A stretch of 54,640 bases of DNA from Streptococcus ovuberis (lineage in GTDB: Bacteria > Bacillota > Bacilli > Lactobacillales > Streptococcaceae): NCBI RefSeq assembly GCF_012396585.1, contig NZ_JAAXPR010000016.1, positions 1-54,640 of the forward strand, given 5' to 3'. The notes beneath the pieces were generated by a model that ran no database searches, had not been told where the DNA came from, and saw only the letters and a list, made by a program, of their open reading frames with translations. This document shows, piece after piece, positions 35,582-43,767 of this stretch (position 1 is its first letter; each line of letters opens with the position of its first letter). Both the position numbers and the translations under genes were made by a program.

Positions 35582-36181
35582 ATGAAAAAATCGTATTATC
35601 AAAAAATCTTTAATCCGTGTATTGTCCTATTTTTTACTGGATTTCTCAGTATCATTTGTTCATTCTTGCTCAATATCGGTATGAATTCCTTACAAAGAAT
35701 CGCCTATCTAGCCTTCCTTTATCAATTTGTAAGTACGCTCTATACTACTAACTTGCTTATTGCTATTATCTCACTCTTCCTTTTTCTAGCACTGGTTTAT
35801 TATGAAGTGTTCTTACGATTAAAAGAAGATAGTCTATCAAACCTATGGAAATCCGTTTATCAGACATTTACTATGCGTATCTTTTTAAAACAAAGTGAAC
35901 ACTCTGAAACTGTAACAACTATAGAGCAAGCAAAAGTAACACGCTACAACCCCATTAATAAATATTTTAACCGAGCAGTTCGAAAAGCAATTGTAGACAT
36001 TCGAGAGAATAAAGTTACGCTCTTGATTCGGATTCCTAAAACTCAACAAGCCACAAGAATTCTAAAAGATATGGAAATGCTTATTAGTGAAGAAATCGCC
36101 AACCGTAACCCCGACTATTACTTTTCAAGACCTGAGCGAAACGGCAAATGGTTGTATTTTGTCGGTACTAAACGAAAATAG
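35582..36181 (+). CDS. two-helix membrane protein of the transfer module
   Basis: 199 aa. Hydrophobic segments at about 12-34 (NPCIVLFFTGFLSIICSF) and 58-76 (LLIAIISLFLFLALVYYE) anchor a cytosolic C-terminal domain with KVTLLIRIPKTQQATRILKDMEMLISEEI. I do not recognise the family. Position immediately after the coupling ATPase suggests it tethers that ATPase to the membrane, since the ATPase itself has no membrane helix. ATG 35582. Confidence 0.6.
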   Translation: MKKSYYQKIFNPCIVLFFTGFLSIICSFLLNIGMNSLQRIAYLAFLYQFVSTLYTTNLLIAIISLFLFLALVYYEVFLRLKEDSLSNLWKSVYQTFTMRIFLKQSEHSETVTTIEQAKVTRYNPINKYFNRAVRKAIVDIRENKVTLLIRIPKTQQATRILKDMEMLISEEIANRNPDYYFSRPERNGKWLYFVGTKRK

Positions 36182-36188
36182 CTAAAAG

Positions 36189-36233
36189 GAACGGTGCTGT
36201 GGCTCACGAAGTGAAAGCCAGACAGCACCGTTC
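36189..36233. other. large hairpin next to the rolling-circle origin
   Basis: GAACGGTGCTGT (36189-36200) and ACAGCACCGTTC (36222-36233) are a perfect 12-bp pair, with an inner GGCT/AGCC stem. It lies 8 nt after the membrane protein gene. It may terminate transcription, but no T-run follows, so a role in origin or transfer function is at least as likely. Confidence 0.6.
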
Positions 36234-36243
36234 TACACTCTAG

Positions 36244-36279
36244 GATTTTATGGGGGTTACTACGACCCCCCATAAAATC
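36244..36279 (+). other. double-strand origin with pMV158-type nick site
   Basis: GATTTTATGGGGG (36244-36256) and CCCCCATAAAATC (36267-36279) form a perfect 13-bp stem whose 10-nt loop is TTACTACGAC. TACTACG/AC is the known cleavage sequence of the pMV158/RepB rolling-circle family; the cut would fall between 36264 and 36265. The matching Rep gene begins 56 nt downstream. AATCAAT-type 7-bp repeats (36276-36296, three units) follow and may bind Rep. Confidence 0.85.
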
Positions 36280-36334
36280 AATAATCAATAATCACAAAAT
36301 TAACTAAAATATACATCCAAAGAGGTGCTTGCCT

Positions 36335-36949
36335 ATGGCAAAAGAACAACGTTCCAATAAGTGGGCTTTCCTATTCTATAAAGAAAGTGCACCAAATAAC
36401 TATTTAGATGTACTGGAAGAAATTCATGTCCCTTTTGTACTTTCACCATGGCATGATAAAGATATAAATAAGGAAACAGGAGAGTTTAAAAAACCTCACA
36501 AACATGGGGCATTCTATTTCGATTCTCTTAAAAGTTATTCTCAAGTCTCGGAACTTATCAAGGATAAATTAAACGGTCCTGCCCATGTTGAGCCTGTACT
36601 TTCCCCAAAAGGAATGTATGACTACTTTACCCATGCAGAAAACCCTGATAAAACTCCTTATGATACTAATGACATTGAAAGTGGTTGTGGATTCAATCTT
36701 GACCAATTCTTAGTACAACAAAACTCTGATGACTTCATGACAGAAGTCATTGATACGATTGAGCAAAATGACTTTACGGAATTTGAAGAGTTAGTCTGGT
36801 ATGCACGAGATAACAACACCGCTTTACTAGGATTAATCATTGAGCGTACTTACTTTTTCGCCCGTTATCTGGATTCACGTAGGCACAATCCCAAACGGAT
36901 AGAAAAAGTTATTGAAGAACAAGGAGAATCATCTGATGGATATAATTAA
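36335..36949 (+). CDS. HUH rolling-circle replication initiator / relaxase (Rep_2, RepB-like)
   Basis: 204 aa, close to the length of pMV158 RepB. NKWAFLFYKESAPNNYLDVLEEIHVPFVLSPWHDKD is the family start; the two His of the HUH metal site are in KPHKHGAFYF, and the catalytic Tyr region is MYDYFTHAENPDK. The C-terminus (about 140-200) is the hexamerization-like part. ATG 36335 has AGAGG 9 nt upstream; the frame from 36329 is slightly longer. It should nick the hairpin origin just upstream, for replication after excision and probably for mobilization. Overlaps the next gene by 14 nt. Confidence 0.88.
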   Translation: MAKEQRSNKWAFLFYKESAPNNYLDVLEEIHVPFVLSPWHDKDINKETGEFKKPHKHGAFYFDSLKSYSQVSELIKDKLNGPAHVEPVLSPKGMYDYFTHAENPDKTPYDTNDIESGCGFNLDQFLVQQNSDDFMTEVIDTIEQNDFTEFEELVWYARDNNTALLGLIIERTYFFARYLDSRRHNPKRIEKVIEEQGESSDGYN

Positions 36950-37187
36950 ATTAAACCAAATTGAAGAGTTGCTAAATACACTTATTACAATTATTCAGAA
37001 AGAACTACAAAATACTGGCTCTTATGGAATTGTAACGCAAAAAGAACTTCTAAAAATTTTACAGATTTCTCCTAACACCTTGAAAACATGGGAAAATAAA
37101 GGTTTGAAACGCCTTGAACCTCCAATTGAAGGAACACGTACTGTCTATTATAAAATGGAAGACGTCATTGATTTTTTAACTATTTAA
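36936..37187 (+). CDS. excisionase-like MerR-type HTH protein
   Basis: 83 aa. GIVTQKELLKILQISPNTLKTWENKGLKRLEPPIEGTRTVYYKMEDVIDFL is a winged-helix domain of the MerR/Xis type (helix-turn-helix then a YY-x-x-EDV wing). AAGGAGA lies before ATG 36936, inside the end of rep. Its place between rep and integrase fits a recombination directionality factor. A TAGAAT box at about 37201 may be the integrase promoter. Confidence 0.75.
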   Translation: MDIIKLNQIEELLNTLITIIQKELQNTGSYGIVTQKELLKILQISPNTLKTWENKGLKRLEPPIEGTRTVYYKMEDVIDFLTI

Positions 37188-37273
37188 CTGCTAACTGTGC
37201 TAGAATAGAGTTATCAAACAAAGAATGTGAGGGTTCTATTATAGCCTTTTGATTGTCCGAAGAAAGAGGCTCT

Positions 37274-38539
37274 ATGAGTAAAGAAATCATTCAACACAAT
37301 AATAAAAAGATAACAAAAATCACCAAACAAAATGGTGATGTCAGCTATTCAATCAAAGGTGTTTACATTGGAACTGATGTAAAAACTGGAAAGCGAATCA
37401 CAAAAACCATTACTGCTAAAACATTGAAATCTTTGGATAGAAAAATTGTTGAAGCTAAAATTGAGTTTGAAAAAGCTGGCTCTACTATAAAAGAAACTAT
37501 CCAAATTGATAATTTTGAAAGTCTAGCTGAGGTATGGTTTCGCAACTTCAAAACATGGGTATCCTCACAAAATACCATTAACCGAGTTAGAGGTTATCTT
37601 GATACCTATATCATTCCTCAATTTGGAGAGTATAAGCCTGAACAGATTGAACCTGCTGATATTCAACTTTGGGTAAACAAACTAGCGAGAAAAGCAAAGA
37701 AGGCTGTTGATTCTGGTATAAAACGTGCTCCTAAAGGCAGTGCAAAAGATTTTGGGGCCATGGCTCACAAAGTCAGCGATATTTTTGATTTTGGCATTAC
37801 AAACTGTGGGCTAACTACCAACCCAGCTAAATCAATCAAAATCCCTCCAAAGCCTAAGGCGAGCAAAGAACGTATCATGGTACTTCATGATGATGACCTG
37901 AAGCACTGGCTATCTTACCTTGAAACCTTGCCCAATACAAGAGCAAATAGACGCTTTAAAGTTATTTGTAACACGCTGTTAGCGTCTGCGTTACGAATCA
38001 ATGAGTTGCTAGCATTAGAAATATCTGACCTAGATTTTCAATCTAATGAAATTCTTGTATATAAGACCCTGATGTGGAAGAGTGCAAATAAGAAACTCGG
38101 TATAAAAGGGGAAATGGTTTGTAAAAAATCTCCTAAAACTGATTCTGGAAATCGTAGAGTTGCTGTTCCTGCTTCGATAATAGAGGAACTTAGAGAATTT
38201 CATAAGGAAATGACTACCTATTTTGAAAAACATGGTCTACCAAAATCTAAACTCATTTTCCCAACCATCTATGGCAACTATATGTGTGATAGAAACGAGC
38301 GAGCAACTCTTAAAAAACGATTATCAGCCCTTGGATTACCAGACTATGGATTCCATCTCTTCCGACATACACACGCTTCTATGATGTTAAATGCTGGTAT
38401 GAACTGGAAAGAGTTACAACATAGAATGGGACACAAATCTATCACAACCACCATGGACACCTACGCTGAATTAGCACCTAAAAAGAAGTTTGAAGCAGTA
38501 GGTATCTTCCTAAACAAGATGGAAGAACTGGCAGATTGA
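37274..38539 (+). CDS. int: tyrosine recombinase (integrase) of the element
   Basis: 421 aa from ATG 37274. The N-terminal arm-binding part (about 1-65) and SAM-like core-binding domain (FESLAEVWFRNFKTWV ...) precede the catalytic domain with Arg in SALRINELLALEISDL, the HLFRHTHASMML box and the nucleophile Tyr in TTTMDTYAEL. It targets the 3' end of rpmG; the right att core is 88 nt after its stop. GAGG lies only 4 nt before the chosen ATG; a TTG at 37253 is the alternative start. Confidence 0.92.
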   Translation: MSKEIIQHNNKKITKITKQNGDVSYSIKGVYIGTDVKTGKRITKTITAKTLKSLDRKIVEAKIEFEKAGSTIKETIQIDNFESLAEVWFRNFKTWVSSQNTINRVRGYLDTYIIPQFGEYKPEQIEPADIQLWVNKLARKAKKAVDSGIKRAPKGSAKDFGAMAHKVSDIFDFGITNCGLTTNPAKSIKIPPKPKASKERIMVLHDDDLKHWLSYLETLPNTRANRRFKVICNTLLASALRINELLALEISDLDFQSNEILVYKTLMWKSANKKLGIKGEMVCKKSPKTDSGNRRVAVPASIIEELREFHKEMTTYFEKHGLPKSKLIFPTIYGNYMCDRNERATLKKRLSALGLPDYGFHLFRHTHASMMLNAGMNWKELQHRMGHKSITTTMDTYAELAPKKKFEAVGIFLNKMEELAD

Positions 38540-38580
38540 CTTCATCACTACCTTTATCACTACCTTTTTACTTCAAAACT

Positions 38581-38610
38581 CTATAAACCTTGATATAACA
38601 AGGTTTATAG
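38581..38610. repeat. perfect hairpin between integrase and attR
   Basis: CTATAAACCTTG (38581-38592) and CAAGGTTTATAG (38599-38610), 12 bp, loop ATATAA, no T-run. AACCTTGAT also occurs just after both att cores, so it may be a protein-binding site of the recombination complex as well as the 3' end of int mRNA. Confidence 0.6.
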
Positions 38611-38626
38611 GTCACTGATTTAACCC

Positions 38627-38660
38627 TTACTGAGGTGAAATAGGGATTCACTACACGTCA
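38627..38660 (+). other. attR core of the element
   Basis: 34 nt identical to the attL core. The bases before it (CCC) differ from rpmG, which fixes the left limit of identity. Confidence 0.9.
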
Positions 38661-38795
38661 GTAGACGGTGAAAACCTTGATTTGATACAATTTCTGATTT
38701 TTTGAATTTCAGTACATTGCAGTACAAATCAATCAAATCTCTACATTTTTCTCTACACTTTTTAGATCATAAAATGTAAGTAGAACATGGAGATT
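38661..38795. mobile_element. vestigial element left end beyond attR
   Basis: Outside attR the sequence still resembles the element's left end at 27250-27349: GTAGACGGTGAAAACCTTGATTTG against ATAGACGGTAGAAACCTTGATTTA, a shared block around TACATTGCARTACAAATC, and two degraded arm repeats, TCTCTACATTT and TCTCTACACTT (38738-38760) with the same 12-nt period. This indicates an earlier related element at rpmG, of which only this end remains. Confidence 0.65.
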
Positions 38796-38831
38796 ATGAA
38801 AGGAACACTTCGTATGAGGTGTTCCTTTCAT
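38796..38831 (+). terminator. hairpin beyond attR, original rpmG terminator or old element end
   Basis: ATGAAAGGAACAC (38796-38808) pairs perfectly with GTGTTCCTTTCAT (38819-38831). A weaker hairpin at the same distance from attL (27388-27418, followed by CTTTTTC) occupies the equivalent place inside the element. Confidence 0.65.
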
Positions 38832-38948
38832 ATATCCAGAAAGTAGCCCTTATTGGGTATTCTAGTACTATTATGATGTATCGAGCAAAACAGATAAAGA
38901 GAAAATTTTATGCTATAATAAGGGAAATGCTTGAAAAGGGAGAAAAAA

Positions 38949-39608
38949 GTGTCTATTATTGAAAAGTTGAAAGGTATTGGAATCTGTTTTGGTTTGTTTG
39001 TATTATCGCAAGTAGGAGGACTACTTGTGCTGTTACAGATAAGGCTAGGGAGTGGCTTTACCTTGCTACAAACGCTGTTGATTGCGAGTCTTATTCTAGC
39101 TGTTTGCTGGGGAGCAGTGGTATACGCCTACACCAAGGGGTGGCTTAGTCTTTCTCTCGGTTGGGTAAGGGGTCAGCACCTGAAACTTTTGCTAGTGTCT
39201 TATCCTTTGGTTTATGGAGCTTCCTTTCTTGGGACAGTGGTCATGAGTCTTCAAGGCGTGACAGAGATGGCCAACCAAGAAACCCTAGATGGATTGTTTG
39301 CACAAATCCCTGTCTTTTTGACCTTTTTGCTGGCTGGAGTATCTGCGCCAATCATCGAGGAAATCCTTTGCCGAGCAGCGGTGCCGCACTTACTGTTCCC
39401 ACGATACCCAAGGCTAGGGCTAGTGATTGGGAGTCTTTTCTTTGCTTGGCTACATGTTCCGGGCCACCTGGGGGCTTGGATTATTTATGGCGGTATGGGC
39501 TTAGTCTTTGCTTGGTTGCGCTATAAGACTGGGAGACTTGAGATGGCGATTGCTGGACACATGCTCTGGAATGGTGTAGCTCTTTTGATAAGTTTGTTTT
39601 TGACCTAG
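38949..39608 (+). CDS. CPBP family intramembrane metalloprotease
   Basis: 219 aa from GTG 38949 (AAAGGGAG upstream; the TTG at 38931 lies inside that site region). About six membrane segments. Motifs: EEILCRA (EExxxR), FAWLH (FxxxH) and HMLWNG (HxxxN). Related in type but not closely in sequence to the CPBP protein at 17588. Its job is unknown. TATAAT at about 38914 gives a promoter just inside the old rpmG downstream region. Confidence 0.85.
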   Translation: MSIIEKLKGIGICFGLFVLSQVGGLLVLLQIRLGSGFTLLQTLLIASLILAVCWGAVVYAYTKGWLSLSLGWVRGQHLKLLLVSYPLVYGASFLGTVVMSLQGVTEMANQETLDGLFAQIPVFLTFLLAGVSAPIIEEILCRAAVPHLLFPRYPRLGLVIGSLFFAWLHVPGHLGAWIIYGGMGLVFAWLRYKTGRLEMAIAGHMLWNGVALLISLFLT

Positions 39609-39806
39609 TATCGCTGTTAGTATCCTCTGAAATAGAGCTATTGCGCAGAGAATCGGTTTTAGAAAACGGATCATCTCGTGTGGAGGACTAGGTTTCCTAA
39701 AAAGCATATGGTCAAAGGAATAAGACCTTGCGGGAGACTTAGGCTTCTTTGGAGTATTCTTTTAAACCAAAATGGCGATAAAAAGTTTAAAATTAAGAAT
39801 CACTAA

Positions 39807-39843
39807 AAAACACTTGAAGAACAAAGCATTCTTCAAGTGTTTT
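39807..39843. terminator. bidirectional terminator between CPBP and tetR-type genes
   Basis: AAAACACTTGAAGAA (39807-39821) and TTCTTCAAGTGTTTT (39829-39843) pair perfectly over 15 bp, with A-run on the left and T-run on the right, so it can end transcription from both converging genes. Nothing else is seen in 39609-39882. Confidence 0.88.
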
Positions 39844-39882
39844 TTGAAATGGCTAAGAAGTGGACTTGTCACCTGACAGGGT

Positions 39883-40401
39883 CTAAAAGGGAATAGAATC
39901 TTTTAAAATTTGAGTGATCTCCTCAGGAGACTCTTGACAACCACTTTTAATCCATGTCAGCAGGACAGAGTGTATCGTAGAGATGTAAATGTCACTGGAG
40001 AACTTTTCGGAGACGTTGTAATGGCGGGCTAGTTGTGTCGTTAGATCAATGTCTGAGAACGTTACGGTATCCCAGATGAATGTTTTAAAGAGGGATGTGA
40101 GATCTCCGTGATCAATCAGCAACTGCCATATTTGGTAGTTGCTCTTGATGTCTTCAAAGGCTTTGTTAAGAACTTCGTCTTGGAAAGTCAAATCTTCAAC
40201 TAGGATCATAGAGAGTTTGGAAAAGATGATCTCAGTCAAAGTCGGAAAGATATCCTCTTTAGAGGTAAATAGTTTATAGAAAGAGGTTCGACTAATGCTG
40301 GCCTCCTTACAAATATCAATAATTGTTAGGGATTGAAACGAATGAGTCACCAAAAGATGACTCAGGGCCCTAACAATTCGTTGCTCAATCAGAGATAACA
40401 A
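39883..40401 (-). CDS. TetR/AcrR family regulator
   Basis: 172 aa. The N-terminal HTH reads RIVRALSHLLVTHSFQSLTIIDICKEASISRTSFYKLFTSKEDIF; the ligand-binding half resembles the TetR C-terminal domain of the kind found in streptococcal DhaS-like regulators. It is divergent from the TlpA-like gene with a 245-nt gap, so that gene or itself is a candidate target. Confidence 0.85.
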   Translation of the reverse strand: MLSLIEQRIVRALSHLLVTHSFQSLTIIDICKEASISRTSFYKLFTSKEDIFPTLTEIIFSKLSMILVEDLTFQDEVLNKAFEDIKSNYQIWQLLIDHGDLTSLFKTFIWDTVTFSDIDLTTQLARHYNVSEKFSSDIYISTIHSVLLTWIKSGCQESPEEITQILKDSIPF

Positions 40402-40646
40402 AAGTAAAACCTCAAACGTATAAAATTATTTAATACTATTATATAAGAATATCATAAAATTTTCAAAAAAGTGAACAAAAAGTGATTAGTTGTCCACCGG
40501 ACTTGTTGTAAAAATGTTAAACTTCCTTGTGAAGTTATTGTGCCTTTAAGTGGATCACTCTTTCAGTTAAAGGTTTTTGACGGTGTTTTCGGTATCTCGT
40601 AGAGTTATTGAAGGACATTATTATTGATATGAAATGGAGATTGCTT

Positions 40647-41207
40647 ATGGAGAAGTCGCACAAATGGTGGGTAATCTCCGCAATTTGTGTATTTATCATG
40701 GGTATCTCAGGCTTTGGATTCTTGTATAATCAGTGGCAATCTCAGTCTTCAAAACAGGAAGGGACTGCACAGACGGCAACATCAAGCCAAGATTCCAAAA
40801 CAACGGAGCCGTTGAATCAGCAACTGCCAGATTTTAGCATGCAAGACCTTGATGGCAATGCTGTTGCGATTAAGGACTTTTATGACAAGCCTATGGTGAT
40901 TGTTGATTGGGCCAGTTGGTGTCCAGATTGTCGTGAGCATCTGCCAGAAATCCAAAAGGTCTATGAGGAGTATCAGGACAAGGTTCAATTTGTCATGATC
41001 AACTTGACCGATGGTAAACGCGAAACCAAGGAGCAGGGGCTTACTTTTCCTCATTATTTTGATGAGGGAGAAGTGGCAGGTAACGCTTTCAAGGTAAGGT
41101 ATATCCCTTCGACTTACTTTGTAGACAAAGAGCAAGGGATCAGAGTGATTTTCAGCCGTCGGTTGACAGCTGATCAACTCAAAGAACAGATTAAAGCAAT
41201 TCTATAA
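40647..41207 (+). CDS. membrane-anchored TlpA/ResA-like thiol-disulfide protein
   Basis: 186 aa from ATG 40647 (GGAG 9 nt upstream; 40629 is an alternative). An N-terminal membrane anchor (WWVISAICVFIMGISGFGFLY) and a Ser/Thr/Gln-rich linker lead to a thioredoxin fold with the active site WASWCPDCREHLPE (CxxC) and the cis-Pro in YIPSTYFVD. It should act outside the membrane on protein disulfides or methionine sulfoxide reductases. No CcdA or MsrAB gene is adjacent. It precedes the pilus locus by 90 nt. Confidence 0.85.
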   Translation: MEKSHKWWVISAICVFIMGISGFGFLYNQWQSQSSKQEGTAQTATSSQDSKTTEPLNQQLPDFSMQDLDGNAVAIKDFYDKPMVIVDWASWCPDCREHLPEIQKVYEEYQDKVQFVMINLTDGKRETKEQGLTFPHYFDEGEVAGNAFKVRYIPSTYFVDKEQGIRVIFSRRLTADQLKEQIKAIL

Positions 41208-41297
41208 TATATACGCAACTACAACGATAGCTATTTGCACATATGCATGCTATGGAAAGTGATTGGGGAAAATAAATTAATTTTTTAGGAGAATGTT

Positions 41298-42633
41298 ATG
41301 AAGCGAAAGCTTTCGAAACTCTTCGACATGCTTGTGACCGTTGGTCTGGCTTTATCATTGGTTTTAGTTTCTCCCTACTCCGTTATTGCATTACTGATCA
41401 TTACCTGTGAAGAATGTAAATGGATCGTTGAGAAAATTGAGGAAGTCAAGTGGGAGTTGCCACGGCAACCGATTGACCTGATTATCTTGGAAGACATGTC
41501 CGGTTCCTTTAAAGAGGCGATTGGTCTCATTAAACGATCATTTACTACCTTGACGACTCCGGTTGCAGAAAAGGACTATAAATAAGAAAAACAAAAACTT
41601 GTTTTTATGGGCAATCTAGATATGACGGACTGTATTATGATTGTGAATTATCAAGGAATTGATAGAGATTGTCAATTTAGTATAGAGAACTTGACTGGTG
41701 GAGTGACCCTGTCAGATGATGGCGGATATGTACACAACAAGACTGGACTGATTTCAGACCAAGCTAGTTTGAAGGGGGGCGACCAGCGTCTGAATAGGGA
41801 AGACATGGGTCATGATGAAAAACGAAACCCTGTCTTCCTATTGTTTACAGATGGGATTGCCAATCTAATTGAGTTTACTAATGGACGGCATTACTGCATT
41901 CGACAAGTGCTTAATGCTTGGGGATATGCTGATGAAACGCGCTACTATATCGCTAGTTCCTGAAGGTTCTCAAAGTTGCATCACCCACAAGGGTGTGTGA
42001 GGATGTTGAAGATCAGTTTGAAGCAACAGAAGGATATGTGGTTGATGCTGTCCGCATCAATGATAAGATGGTTGTTTCTGCTAAAGTTGAAGATACTTCT
42101 GGTATAGGATTAACCTATAGGGTGGAACAAACCACCCAAGATGATGCTAATAGGAATAAGTGGACGGTTCTACATGCGGCCATTCAAAAAGTAGCTGGGA
42201 AGAATCCAAAAGAAGAAAAAGGCCCTTATGTGGCATAGTCTTCAAGACTGAACGTTTGGTAGTTGAAGTTAAGCTTAAGTTTGGATTCCAAAAATAAGGA
42301 ACAGCTGACCACACGAAATTCCTCCAAGATAGCTCAGGTTACGGTCTTTATAACCAAGCCTCTATCATGTGGAACGGTGGTGCCACTCCGAATGCTGCTG
42401 AACATGCGGGTGATAAAGACAAGGACACTAACAGTGCGATCCGTCTTTCAAATGCTGTCTACGTCAAACCACCTGTTCAAACAGAAATTAAGAAAGCCGT
42501 TAATGGCAAGGATCACCATGATCTAGCCATACCAGCAGAAGAGTTTACTTATAAGATTACCTCACCATGGCCAGGTCCAGTGAACTCCTCCAAACTCGTG
42601 GATAAAGTGCTTCCAGAACTTGAGATTATCTGA
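41298..42633 (+). pseudogene. decayed VWA-domain pilus tip adhesin
   Basis: TAGGAGA and a signal-peptide-like start (MKRKLSKLFDMLVTVGLALSLVLVSPYSV) open a frame containing DLIILEDMSGSF, a VWA MIDAS-like site, then a TAA at 41583-41585. The same frame continues (EKQKLVFMGNLDMTD ... VFLLFTDGIAN) to 41963. Further pieces in other frames read VEDQFEATEGYVVDAV (to 42238) and AIRLSNAVYVKPPVQTEIKKAVNGKDH (to 42633). At least one nonsense and three frame changes, and no LPXTG end. It is the remains of a large tip pilin. Confidence 0.75.
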
Positions 42634-42852
42634 ATTCTGTCAAAAATTCATGAGCAAACTAGGTGCTTTTGATAAATTAAAATGATAAAATGTGATTGTT
42701 TGGACTGTTTCTTAGAGCTATAAAATAGTGTATATTTTCTGAAAGTTTTAATTATTTAATAGATGAACAATTTCTAGATAAATATACATTTTCGAGATGG
42801 GAATTTTTTAGTAAAGAGTATTAGTTATTAAGAATGATAAGTTAGGGTGTGC

Positions 42853-43098
42853 ATGGAGATTAAACAACTAAAAAAATTAAAAAGAGAACAATTAATTACC
42901 ATTATGCTAGAACAGCAGGAAAGGATTGAGCAACAAGAAGAGGAAATAAAGCAATTGATAGAACGTTTAGAAGATAAAACTATTTTATTGGAAAAATCTG
43001 GTTCGATTGCGGAAGCTTCTTTAGCGCTTAATAAAGTTTTTGAGGCAGCTCAGGCAGCGGCTGATCAGTATCTACAAAATATTAAGAGAGAGAATTGA
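42853..43098 (+). CDS. small coiled-coil protein of the pilus locus
   Basis: 81 aa from ATG 42853. Almost wholly alpha-helical heptads rich in Gln/Glu/Lys (KREQLITIMLEQQERIEQQEEEIKQLIERLEDKTILLEKSG), then an Ala-rich tail with AEASLALNKVFEAAQAAADQYL. Similar short proteins, often mislabelled DNA repair protein, occur just upstream of signal peptidase genes in streptococcal surface-protein loci. No signal peptide. It lies 12 nt before the peptidase gene. The 219 nt before it have no other gene. Confidence 0.7.
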   Translation: MEIKQLKKLKREQLITIMLEQQERIEQQEEEIKQLIERLEDKTILLEKSGSIAEASLALNKVFEAAQAAADQYLQNIKREN

Positions 43099-43110
43099 AA
43101 TTATAAGAGG

Positions 43111-43698
43111 ATGATCAAAAAGTATATGAACAATTCTGAGCTAAGTTCTAAAGAGCTAGCACAAGAGTTAGAGCGTCTAAGGTATAGAGGACGTTTTTGG
43201 ACGATTATTAAACAAACGTTATATACGTTGTTAGCGGTTGTAGCTGTAGCTATTTTAATAGCGGTATTGTGGTTACCGGTGCTTAGAATTTATGGACAAT
43301 CTATGAATAAAACATTGCAAGAAGATGATCTTGTGCTTACTGTAAAGGGATCTAGCTTTGAAACTGGAGATGTTATCGCGTTTTATTACAATAACAAAGT
43401 TTTGGTAAAGCGTGTGATTGCGCAGTCTGGGGATTGGGTAAACGTTGACTCTGAGGGTGATGTCTATGTCAATCAGAAAAAATTAGATGAACCTTATGTT
43501 CTGGATAAAGCGCTGGGAAAAAGTGACATCACGTATCCTTATCAAGTGCCAGAACAAGAAATTTTTGTGCTAGGTGATAATCGTTCGGCATCTATAGATT
43601 CCCGTAATACAGCCATTGGTGGCATTTCTGAAGAACAAATTGTTGGAAAAATCTCCTTTAGAATTTGGCCGTTAGATAGGTTTGGAGTCATCAAATAA
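43111..43698 (+). CDS. sipF: pilus-associated signal peptidase I (SipF-like)
   Basis: 195 aa. An N-terminal cytosolic helix (SSKELAQELERLRYRG) precedes one membrane segment (TLLAVVAVAILIAVLWLPV). Box B IYGQSMNKTL holds the catalytic Ser; box D VLVKRVIAQSGD holds the Lys; box E GDNRSASIDSR is present. So both catalytic residues are kept, unlike some pilus SipA homologues. The ATG at 43111 directly follows AAGAGG with no spacing; ATG 43126 (MNNSELSS) is the alternative. It probably processes the adhesin encoded next. Confidence 0.85.
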   Translation: MIKKYMNNSELSSKELAQELERLRYRGRFWTIIKQTLYTLLAVVAVAILIAVLWLPVLRIYGQSMNKTLQEDDLVLTVKGSSFETGDVIAFYYNNKVLVKRVIAQSGDWVNVDSEGDVYVNQKKLDEPYVLDKALGKSDITYPYQVPEQEIFVLGDNRSASIDSRNTAIGGISEEQIVGKISFRIWPLDRFGVIK

Positions 43699-43767
43699 AA
43701 GGTGTAACGAGAAAAAGTTGTTTTTACAACGAATTGTATGAGATTATTATGATGGATTGGAGGTAAG

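Larger units (their letters stand above)
27216..38660. mobile_element. integrative mobilizable element inserted in 3' end of rpmG
   Basis: Bounded by 34-bp identical cores at 27216-27249 and 38627-38660, giving a unit of 11,411 bp. It has a tyrosine integrase adjacent to the right end, an Xis-like gene, a rolling-circle HUH Rep with its own pMV158-like origin, a TcpA/FtsK-like coupling ATPase, a sigma-like regulator, and a minus-strand restriction-modification/toxin cargo. It lacks the mating-pore genes (VirB4-, VirB6-, CHAP-type) of a full ICE, so transfer would need a helper element. Rep-type relaxase plus TcpA-like coupling protein is a known streptococcal IME architecture. GC is lower than in flanking genes. 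Confidence 0.88.

Noticed and set aside
27216..38660. Full conjugative element (ICE)
   Set aside because: No VirB4-like ATPase, channel proteins or lytic transglycosylase are encoded, so only mobilization in trans is supported.
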